From assembly GCF_019175385.1 (NCBI RefSeq), contig NC_083343.1, forward strand, positions 55,698,457 through 55,762,456: a DNA stretch of 64,000 bases, in the 5' to 3' direction. The notes under the pieces are model-generated. The model was not told the origin of the DNA. It worked only from the letters and a program-made list of their open reading frames with translations, and ran no database searches. The position numbers and the translations under genes are program-made. This document shows, piece by piece, positions 22,509 to 33,725 of this stretch. This DNA is from Lycium barbarum. Its lineage: Eukaryota; Streptophyta; Magnoliopsida; Solanales; Solanaceae. Position 1 is the stretch's first letter; each line of letters opens with the position of its first letter.

Positions 22509-25307
22509 AGAGGACTAATTCATCAATTTGGAGAGTTGAAGAAACAAAGAAAAAAGAAGACACTTTGGAAGAAAAACAAAGGGCCAATTTCGGCCAAGCT
22601 TGGAGGTAACAAGAACCTTGGAAAAATTTCTCAAAAATTACTCTCTAGTAATTGGAAGGTCCCTAGCAAGGAGAAGAGGTCATTGGAACAAGTAGAACAT
22701 TTATTGTTGCAAGATCAACATTCTAGCCAAGTGGGAAATTGAAGAAAAAGGGTAAGAACTTAATCTTCTTTTATATTTTATGTATGGTTGTATATGTTGT
22801 GGTGTGTGGGAGTGAATGGAACTCATGAAGATTATGAAAATATGGATGTTGAATAGTTGTCCGTGTATATGTAGTTGTGGCCGTGTGGTCATAGTGTGAT
22901 TTGGAAGAGAATGGATTAATTCTATGTAGTATGTTAGTTGTTGTTGCAATGTATGGAAAAGGATGGAAATTCATGAAAATAGGGGTGTAGTTGTTGTGGC
23001 CGAGAATGTTATTGTGTGGTAAGCTATGATGAATTGATTTCATGTAATATTCTAGTCGATGTCGTTGCGGATTCTATGATATTATATGAAGGTTTAAAGG
23101 GTTGGAACGAAATGGAAATTGGTTGTAGATTGGTGGAGAAGTTGATGTAATATTAGTATGCTTCTTTATGTTTGTATGGATATGATGTTAGCAATGCATG
23201 GTTTTAATGTGGGTTATGAATCTAGAATAAAAATGTGTGGTTACACTTTTGTTGAAGTTTTCGGGTAGCATTAAATCATTGTGAATATTGTGAATGTTGT
23301 CGGACTATGTAGGAAGAGCGCTTAATGTTAGAATGTATTCTTGAATTGATTATTGACGTTATAGCTTGGTTGTTGGTTGGGTTGCTGTTGAATTGGGCCG
23401 AGCCATATTTTCGGGGGTGGCAAATTACAGGGGAAATGCTGCCGAAATTTCGGCAGACAAAGTGTTACTTTAAAGAATCAACTTCTAAAGGCTCTAATCA
23501 AGTTTTGGTAAACATGACCAATTTGTAGATTTTGGCGGATTTGGAACGTGAATTTGGAGTCGCATAAGAAGCAGAAAAGGTATGTAAGGCTTCACCCTTC
23601 TTTCTATGGCATGTCTTAGACGGAATATGTTGGATATGAGCCTCGGGAATAACTCTACCCTCCGGAATCCGCGCCTAAAGTTTTCTCTTTTTCAATCAGT
23701 AGAATTGAACTAAAAAGTGTGCAAAATGTTGGAAGAATTTCCTAAACCTCCAGAACTCGCATAAATAGGACCCGACTACCCTAAAACCCTCACAAGTAAC
23801 GCCATGACATGTAACATATGTAAATTTGGTACGCCGCCTCATTTGACCCGAGGTGGGCCCATGGTCCCCGGATTTTCCTTATTGTTCCGTTTGATCTATT
23901 TTGAAGCAGAATCCAAAGAAAACTTTTGATCCTTATCCCGTTCACCGAGTGACAAGTACTGTAACTATGCTAATGAGGATACTTCTATGATGACAATGAT
24001 AATGATGATGTTAAGAAAGGGAATATGCCTATGATAAGTATGACAAAGATGATTCCATGACTAAGATGATGAATATGATCTTATAATGATAACGATGCAG
24101 TACAAGATGAGAAAATGCCTACGGTAGATGTGTTAGCAAAATGTTCTGCTATGAAAAGGAAAATATGGAAACGTTAAACTAATTCTTGATATCTCACCTC
24201 TATTTCAGGTAATGACTACTCTAAAAGGTCCTATGTATATGAAACTGTAACCTATGACCCTATTTGATGTTTTCCTCATAATGACACTTTTCATTGGTAG
24301 TCTCGCCTCATAATACTCGTTCCTTCAAGGTGAGACAAAGCGACTATGGTTGTTCCATAATGTAATCGGAGGCTACCGACCTTCCGTCACTTTGATGGAC
24401 ACATGAATTTCTTTGAGCTCTCATGCATGCCAATGGTATGACATATGTATATGAATGTGAATATGTATATGTATATGTATACGGGGAAAAGGGAAAGGGC
24501 CACTGTTATATCACCACCTGATTCAGTTGGATTTCATCCCGGACGCGGGATATGGGAGAGCCGGATACGGCGTCTGTATATGTGATATATATATTTATAT
24601 ATAATATGTTGGGACACTGTTGGGGAGGGGGGTGGGAGTGCCGATGTACTCGGCGTCTGTAAATATGAATAAAGGATTCCGTTTTCTGAAATGTTCTGTT
24701 TTATGTACATGTAAGTAAGAAGTACTGTTTTTCTGAAAAAGGGACTAAGCATGCATGGCATCTGCCTGAAAGGCATTCATATGTACAGGTTACTTCTGTC
24801 CAAGATAATCTCCATATGTCTATTCCGTTATTAATCATACTGTATATTCCTTTATTATGTCACTATTCATGCCTTACATACTCAGTACATTACTCGTACT
24901 GACCCCTCTTCTTCGGGGGCTGCGTTCATGCCGCGCAGGTACACCAGATGAGCCACAGCTATCATAGAAGATGTTCCAGCGGAGTTGGCAGGCTCCACTT
25001 GTTCTGGAGTGTTGCCGAGTCAGAGTGTCTGAGCCATGATGTTTGTTTGATGTTAGAGACTTTGAAGACAGAGTCGTGGGTATAGAGTGTCGATAATATG
25101 TTGTATCATAAAGTCCATGTGATTGCAGATTCTGTTTGACTTGAGTACGATGGAAAAAAAAATCTCTTGAAAGTTTTACTATGTTTTCCATTTTTATTGA
25201 TATAAGAGTCTAAGAAAGTTAAGTATGTAACAAGAGTCAGCGGGTTCGCTCGGCTCCAGATATGGGGTCGGGTGCCCATCACACCCTAGTAAGGTCGGGG
25301 TGTGACA
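21986..25307 (+). repeat. LARD: 5' LTR (3.3 kb)
   Basis: TGTTATATCCCG...GGGGTGTGACA. It contains a TA run at 22469-22504, donor-like AAG|GGTAAG (GT 22752), ACAG|GGGAAATGCTGCC with the perfect palindrome CTGCCGAAATTTCGGCAG near 23440-23460, and donor-like AAAAG|GTATGTAAGG near 23578. Repeated GAGCCGGATACGGCGTCTG-type units lie at 24530-24660. Then come the CAGTAC/GTACTG and CCCC/GGGG hairpins, CTGAC, and acceptor-like CGCGCAG|GT (AG 24937-24938). Confidence 0.95.
22469..22504. repeat. (TA)n microsatellite in the LARD 5' LTR
   Basis: An uninterrupted TA run. The matching run in the 3' LTR is of similar length near 29667-29702 and shorter near 28071-28098, which helps tell the copies apart. Confidence 0.95.
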
Positions 25308-25310
25308 AAG

Positions 25311-25322
25311 TGGTATAAGAGC
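25311..25322 (+). other. LARD: primer binding site
   Basis: TGGTATAAGAGC lies three bases after the LTR, one base different from the initiator tRNA-Met type TGGTATCAGAGC seen in element H. Confidence 0.85.
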
Positions 25323-27161
25323 AGGTCGGTCCAAGGGGTTGTCTGCAAAGTCGTGTCCAGTAGAGTCCTGTTTATGGGTGTGAAGCCGGCCACATTTATA
25401 AATAGGAGGCTGCGGGACATCTAGGAAATATTGACCTTCTTTCTGTCTTAGATCGTGCGATAGAGCCAAGTCATAAGGAATAAGGTTTCCCTATATGAGC
25501 TATATGTATAACGAAAGAAAACGAGCAAGGCTGCGGAAGCTTATGAAGGTAAGTCCCGACGTAATTGTTCTGTTACCTGAACTGGAAGTATTGGATGGCG
25601 GGAATGTGCCATATAGTCGTACGTTCTGTGAGGCCTTGATGACATTAGCCGCATGCAGGTTTTGAATAATAGAAACAGTAAAAGAGGTTCTGCCAGAACG
25701 GGTACGTCCCACAGGAAGAGGTATGGCAAAGAGATACTGTGAATAGGTAATAATTGAAATGCGTTAGTTCAGAAAGGTTATGGCCTTGGACGTGGCGACG
25801 AAGGTGGGATCGCTATCATCGGGAATCTGGAAGTCCAGGACAGGAGGTAGCCATACACACAGGTGAAAAGTGAACAATGGGAACCAAGAAGGGTAAAATG
25901 GTAATTAAGAAAGAACGGACGTGTTACGGAAATGTCCCGGAGCTTGTAATACTTCGGTTTGCTTCAGAATATGTAATAAAGGTCATGTGAGGAAGCGGAC
26001 GTGAAAATATCAGCATTAAGACATCGAATTCCAGTGAAGTCTTGAGGTTAAGCGTGCTCAGGTGGGAGCAATTCCATGATGGGTGACCCCCTGGGAAGTT
26101 TACAGGAAATTCTACATATGCGGACATAAGAGACAAATGAGTAGATAGAGTAACCTAAGGAAAACTATAGTATATGGGACGGTTGGAAACCATAAGAAGA
26201 CGCGTGAAACAAAGCAGACTAGCTCGGTGAAAGGACAGAAAGTGCACCACAGTCCCGGGATTAGGATAGGCTTGAACAGCGCTTGGAAGTATTTGGTGAA
26301 CTAGTTGACAGTGAATATGTATGTATATATGAATGTATAAGATATCCCGTACACGACTGTATCGGTGGCGTGCGAGCCCCAAAAACTGAGACTACGGGAG
26401 GAAAGGTATTGATTACGCAATGGTGCCGAAGTACGAGTGACAACAAGAATAAATGGTACAAGTGCGGCGAGTGAACTGTTATTATTTTACTATAGGTTGA
26501 GGTCGGAAATTCCAATATAACGATACTCGGAAAAGAAAGAGAGTGTGATTAAATGGAAGATAGGAAGCTTAAATGTCGGAAAAGGGGAAAGTTAAGAAAA
26601 CCTTAGTAAGTGAAACCCCCGCGAGAAATTAATGGTAAAAGTACGAGACCACTAGGATGAAAATTCAAGTAGGCATGTGAGACGAGATAGAGTGAGGTAA
26701 AAGGAAACAAGGAGAAATGTGGAGCGGTTGAGAGTTGATTTCAACAAGTAGGTCTAAGAGAATGGTGACCAGGGTAGAGGAATGTGAAGTAAGAAAAGGA
26801 ATTCTCAGGATGGTGATGGTGTTGAGGTGACAGATCTGTAAAAGTACAAGTATGTAGCCATAGTAATATGCTTAGAGGTTTAAGAGAGTAACGGAACGTT
26901 TAAGCAATATGGACGCACAACTACAATACGAACACGTAGTTAAGAAAATATTACGAGCAAGAGAGCTGAGCAAGTGAAAGGACGAATAAAGGATAGAAAG
27001 GCATGGAAATGTGGACAAATGAGGACCTAGACAGGAAGTAAAAGAAGAGCTTAAGATAAGAAGTTTTCGATATGTAGGCAAAAAGTTGGAAAAGGAGGTG
27101 AGAAATAAGGTATAAGCGAAGACTTCATAAAGGACTATCAGCATATAAGGAACCCCTTAAA

Positions 27162-27178
27162 GGGGGGGGGGGGGGGGG
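27162..27178 (+). repeat. Run of 17 G residues
   Basis: An uninterrupted G tract preceded by CCTTAAA and followed by AGG, about 410 bp before the real polypurine tract. It resembles an overgrown PPT and may be an assembly-sensitive homopolymer. Confidence 0.85.
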
Positions 27179-27550
27179 AGGCCATATCAGGCTTACAAGG
27201 AATAACGATGAATGAAATGAGCACCAACACATGAAGTCAAAGACAAGTACACCTGTATCAAGAAGGTACGAAAGGAGACTGAAGAAGAATTGTAGTAAGA
27301 ATCCAAAGGTGTGGCTTTTGTTAAGATATGGTCACGAAACAGTAAAGGAAAAGAGATGATCTGAGAAAGACAGGGATAATACGTTGGCCCAACAAAGTAG
27401 AAAATCCACGACACGGGAAGAAGATTCATGTAAAAACCGAGAAGTTAGATTATAAAAGGAATGAGGTAAAGGATAAGGAGTGAGCGTGAAGGAAAGGACG
27501 ACTACAAAGGGACCCTCCCGAAATATTATGACACTCCATAAGACCAGTTG

Positions 27551-27586
27551 AACATTCGAGGATGAATGTTCTAAAGGGAGGGAGGA
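27551..27586 (+). other. LARD: pre-PPT hairpin and polypurine tract
   Basis: AACATTCGAGGATGAATGTT is followed by CTAAAGGGAGGGAGGA directly before the 3' LTR. Confidence 0.9.
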
Positions 27587-28064
27587 TGTTATATCCCGTA
27601 TTTCGTACGTTCGGATATCCCAAAGTAGTCATGACGAAGTAAAGGGAATGACCATTTTCAAAAATTTATTATAATGTATAAGTTGTTGTGAATATTATTT
27701 ACGAACATTGGTAGTATGCAAATAGTGAGGAAGACTAAGGGTAAAAAAGAAAATTCGCGAAAAGGGTTCATGGAAAATATTGCGAAGGACTAAGGGCAAA
27801 ATGGGAATTTCACAAAAAATATCAAGAAAGTTCTTGAAGGGCCCTTGGCCGTGTGGCATGCCCCTATATGTCCATATTTTTATTAATTAATAAGGGCTAA
27901 TGGTAAATTATAACAACATAAGGGGCAAAGCTTGCCAAAGAAGACATTAGTCTTCTTTGTTAAATTTTCAAGAAAACTCTAGAAAAAAAAATGACAAATA
28001 AGTCATCTTTGCCACCAAATTAAGAAGAATCTAGAGATGGATAGGTGGCCACATAATATTGGAG

Positions 28065-28103
<39 letters not shown>

Positions 28104-29196
28104 GAGAGGACTAATTCATCAATTTGGAGAGTTGAAGAAACAAAGAAAAAAGAAGACACTTTGGAAGAAAAACAAAGGGCCAATTTCGGCCAAGCTTGGA
28201 GGAAACAAGAACCTTGGAAAAATTTCTCAAAAAATTACTCTCTACTAATTGGAAGGTCCCTAGCAAGGAGAAGAGGTCATTGGAACAAGTAGAACATTAT
28301 TGTTGCAAGATCAACATTCTAGCCAAGTGGGAAATTGAAGAAAAAGGGTAAGAACTTAATCTTCTTTTATATTTTATGCATGGTTGTATATGTTGTGGTG
28401 TGTGGGAGTAAATGGAACTCATGAAGATTATGAAAATATGGATGTTGAATAGTTGTCCGTGTATATGTAGTTGTGGCCGTGTGGTCATAGTGTGATTTGG
28501 AAGAGAATGGATTAATTCTATGTAGTATGTTAGTTGTTGTTGCAATGTATGGAAAAGGATGGAAATTCATGAAAATAGGGGTGTAGTTGTTGTGGCCGAG
28601 AATGTTATTGTGTGGTAAGCTATGATGAATTGATTTCATGTAATATTCTAGTCGATGTCGTTGCGGATTCTATGATATTATATGAAGGTTTAAAGGGTTG
28701 GAACGAAATGGAAATTGGTTGTAGATTGGTGGAGAAGTTCATGTAATATTAGTATGCTTCTTTATGTTTGTATGAATATGATGTTAGCAATGCATGGTTT
28801 TAATATGGGTTATGAATCTAGAATAAAAATGTGTGGTTACACTTTTGTTGAAGTTTTCGGGTAGCATTAAATCATTGTGAATATTGTGAATGTTGTCGGA
28901 CTATGTAGGAAGAGCGCTTAATGTTAGAATGTATTCTTGAATTGATTATTGACGTTATAGCTTGGTTGTTGGTTGGGTTGCTGTTGAATTGGGCCGAGCC
29001 ATATTCTCGGGGGTGGCATATTACAGGGGAAATGCTGCCGAAATTTCGGCAGACAAAGTGTTACTTTAAAGAATCAACTTCTAAAGGCTCTAATCAAGTT
29101 TTGGTAAACATGACCAATTTGTAGATTTTGGCGGATTTGGAACGTGAATTTGGAGTCGCATAAGAAGCAGAAAAGGTATGTAAGGCTTCACCCTTC
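27587..29196 (+). repeat. LARD: extra partial LTR copy inside the 3' LTR
   Basis: This is the first 1.6 kb of the LTR, from TGTTATATCCCG to just past the internal donor-like AAAAGGTATGTAAGGC. It then joins, at a shared TTTC (29197-29200), base 15 or so of a second LTR copy. It carries many variants absent from both the 5' LTR and the second copy (for example GAAAGTTC for GAATGTTC, a shorter TA run, AATAAGGGC for AATAACGGC). Confidence 0.9.
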
Positions 29197-29661
29197 TTTC
29201 GTACGTTCGGATATCCCAAAGTAGTCGTGACGAAGTAAAGGGAATGACCATTTTCAAAAATTTATTATAATGTATAAGTTGTTGTGAATATTATTTACGA
29301 ACATTGGTAGTATGGAAATAGTGAGGAAGACTAAGGGTAAAAAAGAAAATTCACGAAAAGGGTTCATGGAAAATATTGCGAAGGACTAAGGGCAAAATGG
29401 GAATTTCACAAAAAATATCAAGAATGTTCTTGAAGGGCCCTTGGCCGTGTGGCATGCCCCTATATGTCCACATTTTTATTAATTAATAACGGCTAATGGT
29501 AAATTATAACAACATAAGGGGCAAAGCTTGCCAAAGAAGACATTAGTCTTCTTTGTTAAAATTTCAAGAAAACTCTAGAAAAAAAAAATGACAAATAAGT
29601 CATCTTTGCCACCAAATTAAGAAGAATCTAGAGATGGATAGGTGGCCACATAAGATTCGAG

Positions 29662-29705
<44 letters not shown>

Positions 29706-32504
29706 AGAGGACTAATTCATCAATTTGGAGAGTTGAAGAAACAAAGAAAAAAGAAGACACTTTGGAAGAAAAACAAAGGGCCAATTTCGGCCAAGCTTGG
29801 AGGTAACAAGAACCTTGGAAAAATTTCTCAAAAATTACTCTCTAGTAATTGGAAGGTCCCTAGCAAGGAGAAGAGGTCATTGGAACAAGTAGAACATTTA
29901 TTGTTGCAAGATCAACATTCTAGCCAAGTGGGAAATTGAAGAAAAAGGGTAAGAACTTAATCTTCTTTTATATTTTATGTATGGTTGTATATGTTGTGGT
30001 GTGTGGGAGTGAATGGAACTCATGAAGATTATGAAAATATGGATGTTGAATAGTTGTCCGTGTATATGTAGTTGTGGCCGTGTGGTCATAGTGTGATTTG
30101 GAAGAGAATGGATTAATTCTATGTAGTATGTTAGTTGTTGTTGCAATGTATGGAAAAGGATGGAAATTCATGAAAATAGGGGTGTAGTTGTTGTGGCCGA
30201 GAATGTTATTGTGTGGTAAGCTATGATGAATTGATTTCATGTAATATTCTAGTCGATGTCGTTGCGGATTCTATGATATTATATGAAGGTTTAAAGGGTT
30301 GGAACGAAATGGAAATTGGTTGTAGATTGGTGGAGAAGTTGATGTAATATTAGTATGCTTCTTTATGTTTGTATGGATATGATGTTAGCAATGCATGGTT
30401 TTAATGTGGGTTATGAATCTAGAATAAAAATGTGTGGTTACACTTTTGTTGAAGTTTTCGGGTAGCATTAAATCATTGTGAATATTGTGAATGTTGTCGG
30501 ACTATGTAGGAAGAGCGCTTAATGTTAGAATGTATTCTTGAATTGATTATTGACGTTATAGCTTGGTTGTTGGTTGGGTTGCTGTTGAATTGGGCCGAGC
30601 CATATTTTCGGGGGTGGCAAATTACAGGGGAAATGCTGCCGAAATTTCGGCAGACAAAGTGTTACTTTAAAGAATCAACTTCTAAAGGCTCTAATCAAGT
30701 TTTGGTAAACATGACCAATTTGTAGATTTTGGCGGATTTGGAACGTGAATTTGGAGTCGCATAAGAAGCAGAAAAGGTATGTAAGGCTTCACCCTTCTTT
30801 CTATGGCATGTCTTAGACGGAATATGTTGGATATGAGCCTCGGGAATAACTCTACCCTCCGGAATCCGCGCCTAAAGTTTTCTCTTTTTCAATCAGTAGA
30901 ATTGAACTAAAAAGTGTGCAAAATGTTGGAAGAATTTCCTAAACCTCCAGAACTCGCATAAATAGGACCCGACTACCCTAAAACCCTCACAAGTAACGCC
31001 ATGACATGTAACATATGTAAATTTGGTACGCCGCCTCATTTGACCCGAGGTGGGCCCATGGTCCCCGGATTTTCCTTATTGTTCCGTTTGATCTATTTTG
31101 AAGCAGAATCCAAAGAAAACTTTTGATCCTTATCCCGTTCACCGAGTGACAAGTACTGTAACTATGCTAATGAGGATACTTCTATGATGACAATGATAAT
31201 GATGATGTTAAGAAAGGGAATATGCCTATGATAAGTATGACAAAGATGATTCCATGACTAAGATGATGAATATGATCTTATAATGATAACGATGTAGTCC
31301 AAGATGAGAAAATGCCTACGGTAGATGTGTTGGCAAAATGTTCTGCTATGAAAAGGAAAATATGGAAACGTTAAACTAATTCTTGATATCTCAACTCTAT
31401 TACAGGTAATGACTACTCTAAAAGGTCCTATGTATATGAAACTGTAACCTATGACCCTATTTGATGTTTTCCTCATAATGACACTTTTCATTGGTAGTCT
31501 CGCCTCATAATACTCGTTCCTTCAAGGTGAGACAAAGAGACTATGGTTGTTCCATAATGTAATCGGAGGCTACCGACCTTCCGTCACTCCGATGGACACA
31601 TGACTTTCTTTGAGCTTTCATGCATGCCAATGGTATGACATATGTATATGAATGTGAATATGTATATGTATATGTATACGGGGAAAAGGGAAAGGGCCAC
31701 TGTTATATCACCACCTGATTCAGCGGGATTTCATCCCGGACGCGGGATATGGGAGAGCCGGATACGGCGTCTGTATATGTGATATATATATTTATATATA
31801 ATATGTTGGGACACTGTTGGGGAGGGAGGTGGGAGAGCCGATGTACTCGGCGTCTGTAAATATGAATAAAGGATTCCGTTTTCTGAAATGTTCTGTTTTA
31901 TGTACATGTAAGTAAGAAGTACTGTTTTTCTGAAAAAGGGACTAAGCATGCATGGCATCTGCCTGAAAGGCATTCATATGTACAGGTTACTTCTGTCCAA
32001 GATAATCTCCATATGTCTATTCCGTTATTAATCATACTGTATATTCCTTTATTATGTCACTATTCATGCCTTACATACTCAGTACATTACACGTACTGAC
32101 CCCTCTTCTTCGGGGGCTGCGTTCATGCCGCGCAGGTACACCAGATGAGCCACAGCTATCATAGAAGATGTTCCAGCGGAGTTGGCAGGCTCCACTTGTT
32201 CTGGAGTGCTGCCGAGTCAGAGTGTCTGAGCCATGATGTTTGTTTGATGTTAGAGACTTTGCAGGCAGAGTCGTGGGTATAGAGTGTCGATAATATGTTG
32301 TATCATAAAGTCCATGTGATTGCAGATTCTGTTTGACTTGAGTACGATGGAAAAAAAAATCTCTTGAAAGTTTTACTATGTTTTCCATTTTTATTGATAT
32401 AAGAGTCTAAGAAAGTTAAGTATGTAACAAGAGTCAGCGAGTTCGCTCGGCTCCAGATATAGGGTCGGCTGCCCATCACACCCTAGTAAGGTCGGGGTGT
32501 GACA
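29197..32504 (+). repeat. LARD: main 3' LTR copy, lacking its first bases
   Basis: From CGTACGTTCGG to GGGGTGTGACA, followed by the GTCCA duplication. It is very close to the 5' LTR over its whole length, including the long TA run and the acceptor-like CGCGCAG|GT (AG 32134-32135). Confidence 0.92.
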
Positions 32505-33725
32505 GTCCAGTGGAACTTAGCTACCTTCTGAGTCAGCTTCATCAGTGGTGCTAAAACAGAAGGGAAGCCCTTTACAAATCTCATGTAATACCCTGCCAAA
32601 CCCAAAAACCTACGAACCTCCGTTGGTGTCGTGGGTCTAAGCCATGTCTTCACGGCCTCTATCTTCTGAGTTTCAACTCTGATGCCCTCATCTGATACAA
32701 TATGCCCAAGGAAAGCCAAAAAGTTCAGCCATAACTCACATTTAGAGAACTTCACCTACATCTTCTGATCTTGAAGAAAGTACGGTACGCAAATGACCTG
32801 CATGCTAAGCTTCTGATCAGGAATAAACCAGGATGTCATTTGTAAACACAATCACGAACAAGTCTAAGAAAGGTCTGAATATGTTGTTCATCAAATCCAT
32901 GAACACTGTTGGCGCATTAGTGAACCCGAAAGACATAAGAAGAAACTCAAAATGACCATATCTTTTCCTAAATGTTGTCTTCGGGATATCTTTCTCTCTG
33001 ACCCTAACCTAATGGTGACTTGACCAAAAGTCTATCTTCAAGAAACATCTGGCATGATGCAACTGATCAAATAAATCATCATCCTCGTAATTGAATACTT
33101 GTTCTTTATCGTCACCTTATTCAGCTATCTATATTCAATACACATCCACAACGAACCATCTTTATTCCTTACAAATAACACTGGTACTCCCCACGATGAC
33201 GTACTAGGTCTGATAAAATCCTTCTCAAGCAAATCCTTCAACTCCTTCAACTCAGCAGGAGCCATCTTTCAAAGAGGGATGGATATTGGTTGAGTATCCG
33301 GTAGCACATATCTAGTGAAATCAATATCCCGGTCTAGTGGAAGACCTGGAACTCATCTAGGAATACATCTAGGAACTCATTAACCACAGGAACTGACTGA
33401 AAAGTCACGGTTCTATTTCTACATTCTTAACTCGAACTAAATGATATATGCAATCCTTCGTAATCATCTTCCTTGCCTTAAGATGCGAAACAAACCTACC
33501 TCTAGGCGAAGCTGTATTACCCTTCAACTCTAGAACTGGTTCCCCTAGAAAGTGGAATGAAACAATATTGTCCAATTCCCAACGTTAGCATAAACAAAAG
33601 CTCACCAATCCATACCCATAATAATGTCGAAATTGACCATCTGTAACTCTGTTAGATCTGCTAGGGTGTGACGACCACAAACAACTATAAGTAACCTCGA
33701 AAAATTGTTTTAGCAATAATAGTCT
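32505..33725 (-). pseudogene. Element E: protease end and reverse transcriptase
   Basis: The minus strand from 33725 reads the end of the protease region (a block resembling DIIMGMDW near 33620), the linker, then RT palm and thumb. The thumb and connection piece ([20 protein letters not shown]...) is open at 32755-32505. The catalytic FVDD box reads FTND (about 32845-32834), so one catalytic aspartate is lost. Several stops and frameshifts lie between 32760 and 33480. The reading continues at 37139 on one side and 21985 on the other, across insertions. Confidence 0.9.

Larger units (their letters stand above)
25308..27586 (+). other. LARD: non-coding internal region
   Basis: The first 180 bp matches the leader of the coding elements (GTGTCCAGTAGAGTCCTG; the TTAGATCGTGCGATAGAGCC segment), but the gag start is missing. 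After that the plus strand is purine-rich with no recognisable domain on either strand. A textbook donor GAAG|GTAAGT lies at 25546-25552. Short minus-strand frames reflect composition and are not supported as genes. The region ends with the pre-PPT hairpin. Confidence 0.85.
21986..32504 (+). mobile_element. LARD: 10.5-kb non-coding LTR element, target duplication GTCCA
   Basis: 5' LTR 21986-25307, PBS, 2.28-kb internal region, pre-PPT hairpin and PPT, and 3' LTR with an internal duplication (27587-32504). GTCCA at 21981-21985 and again at 32505-32509 proves one insertion into the RNase H/RT region of element E. The internal region shows no gag, protease, RT, RNase H or integrase motif, yet its ends and leader match the coding elements in the window. 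That is the pattern of a large retrotransposon derivative (LARD) that would be mobilised by proteins of relatives. Few differences between the 5' LTR and the outer part of the 3' LTR suggest a fairly recent insertion. Confidence 0.92.

Noticed and set aside
22437..22742. Open frame of about 100 codons across the TA run of the LARD LTR, repeated near 29634
   Set aside because: It reads through a microsatellite (IYIYIY) and leader-like DNA. It recurs only because the LTR recurs, and no domain is visible.
25194..27632. Several minus-strand frames in the LARD internal region as genes
   Set aside because: All are short and pyrimidine-driven (rich in S, L, F, P), overlap one another, and show no recognisable domain.
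28297..28639. Minus-strand frames of 80-90 codons rich in H, T and I, present in all LARD LTR copies
   Set aside because: They are the reverse of T/G-rich intron-like LTR sequence; composition explains them and no start context or domain supports them.
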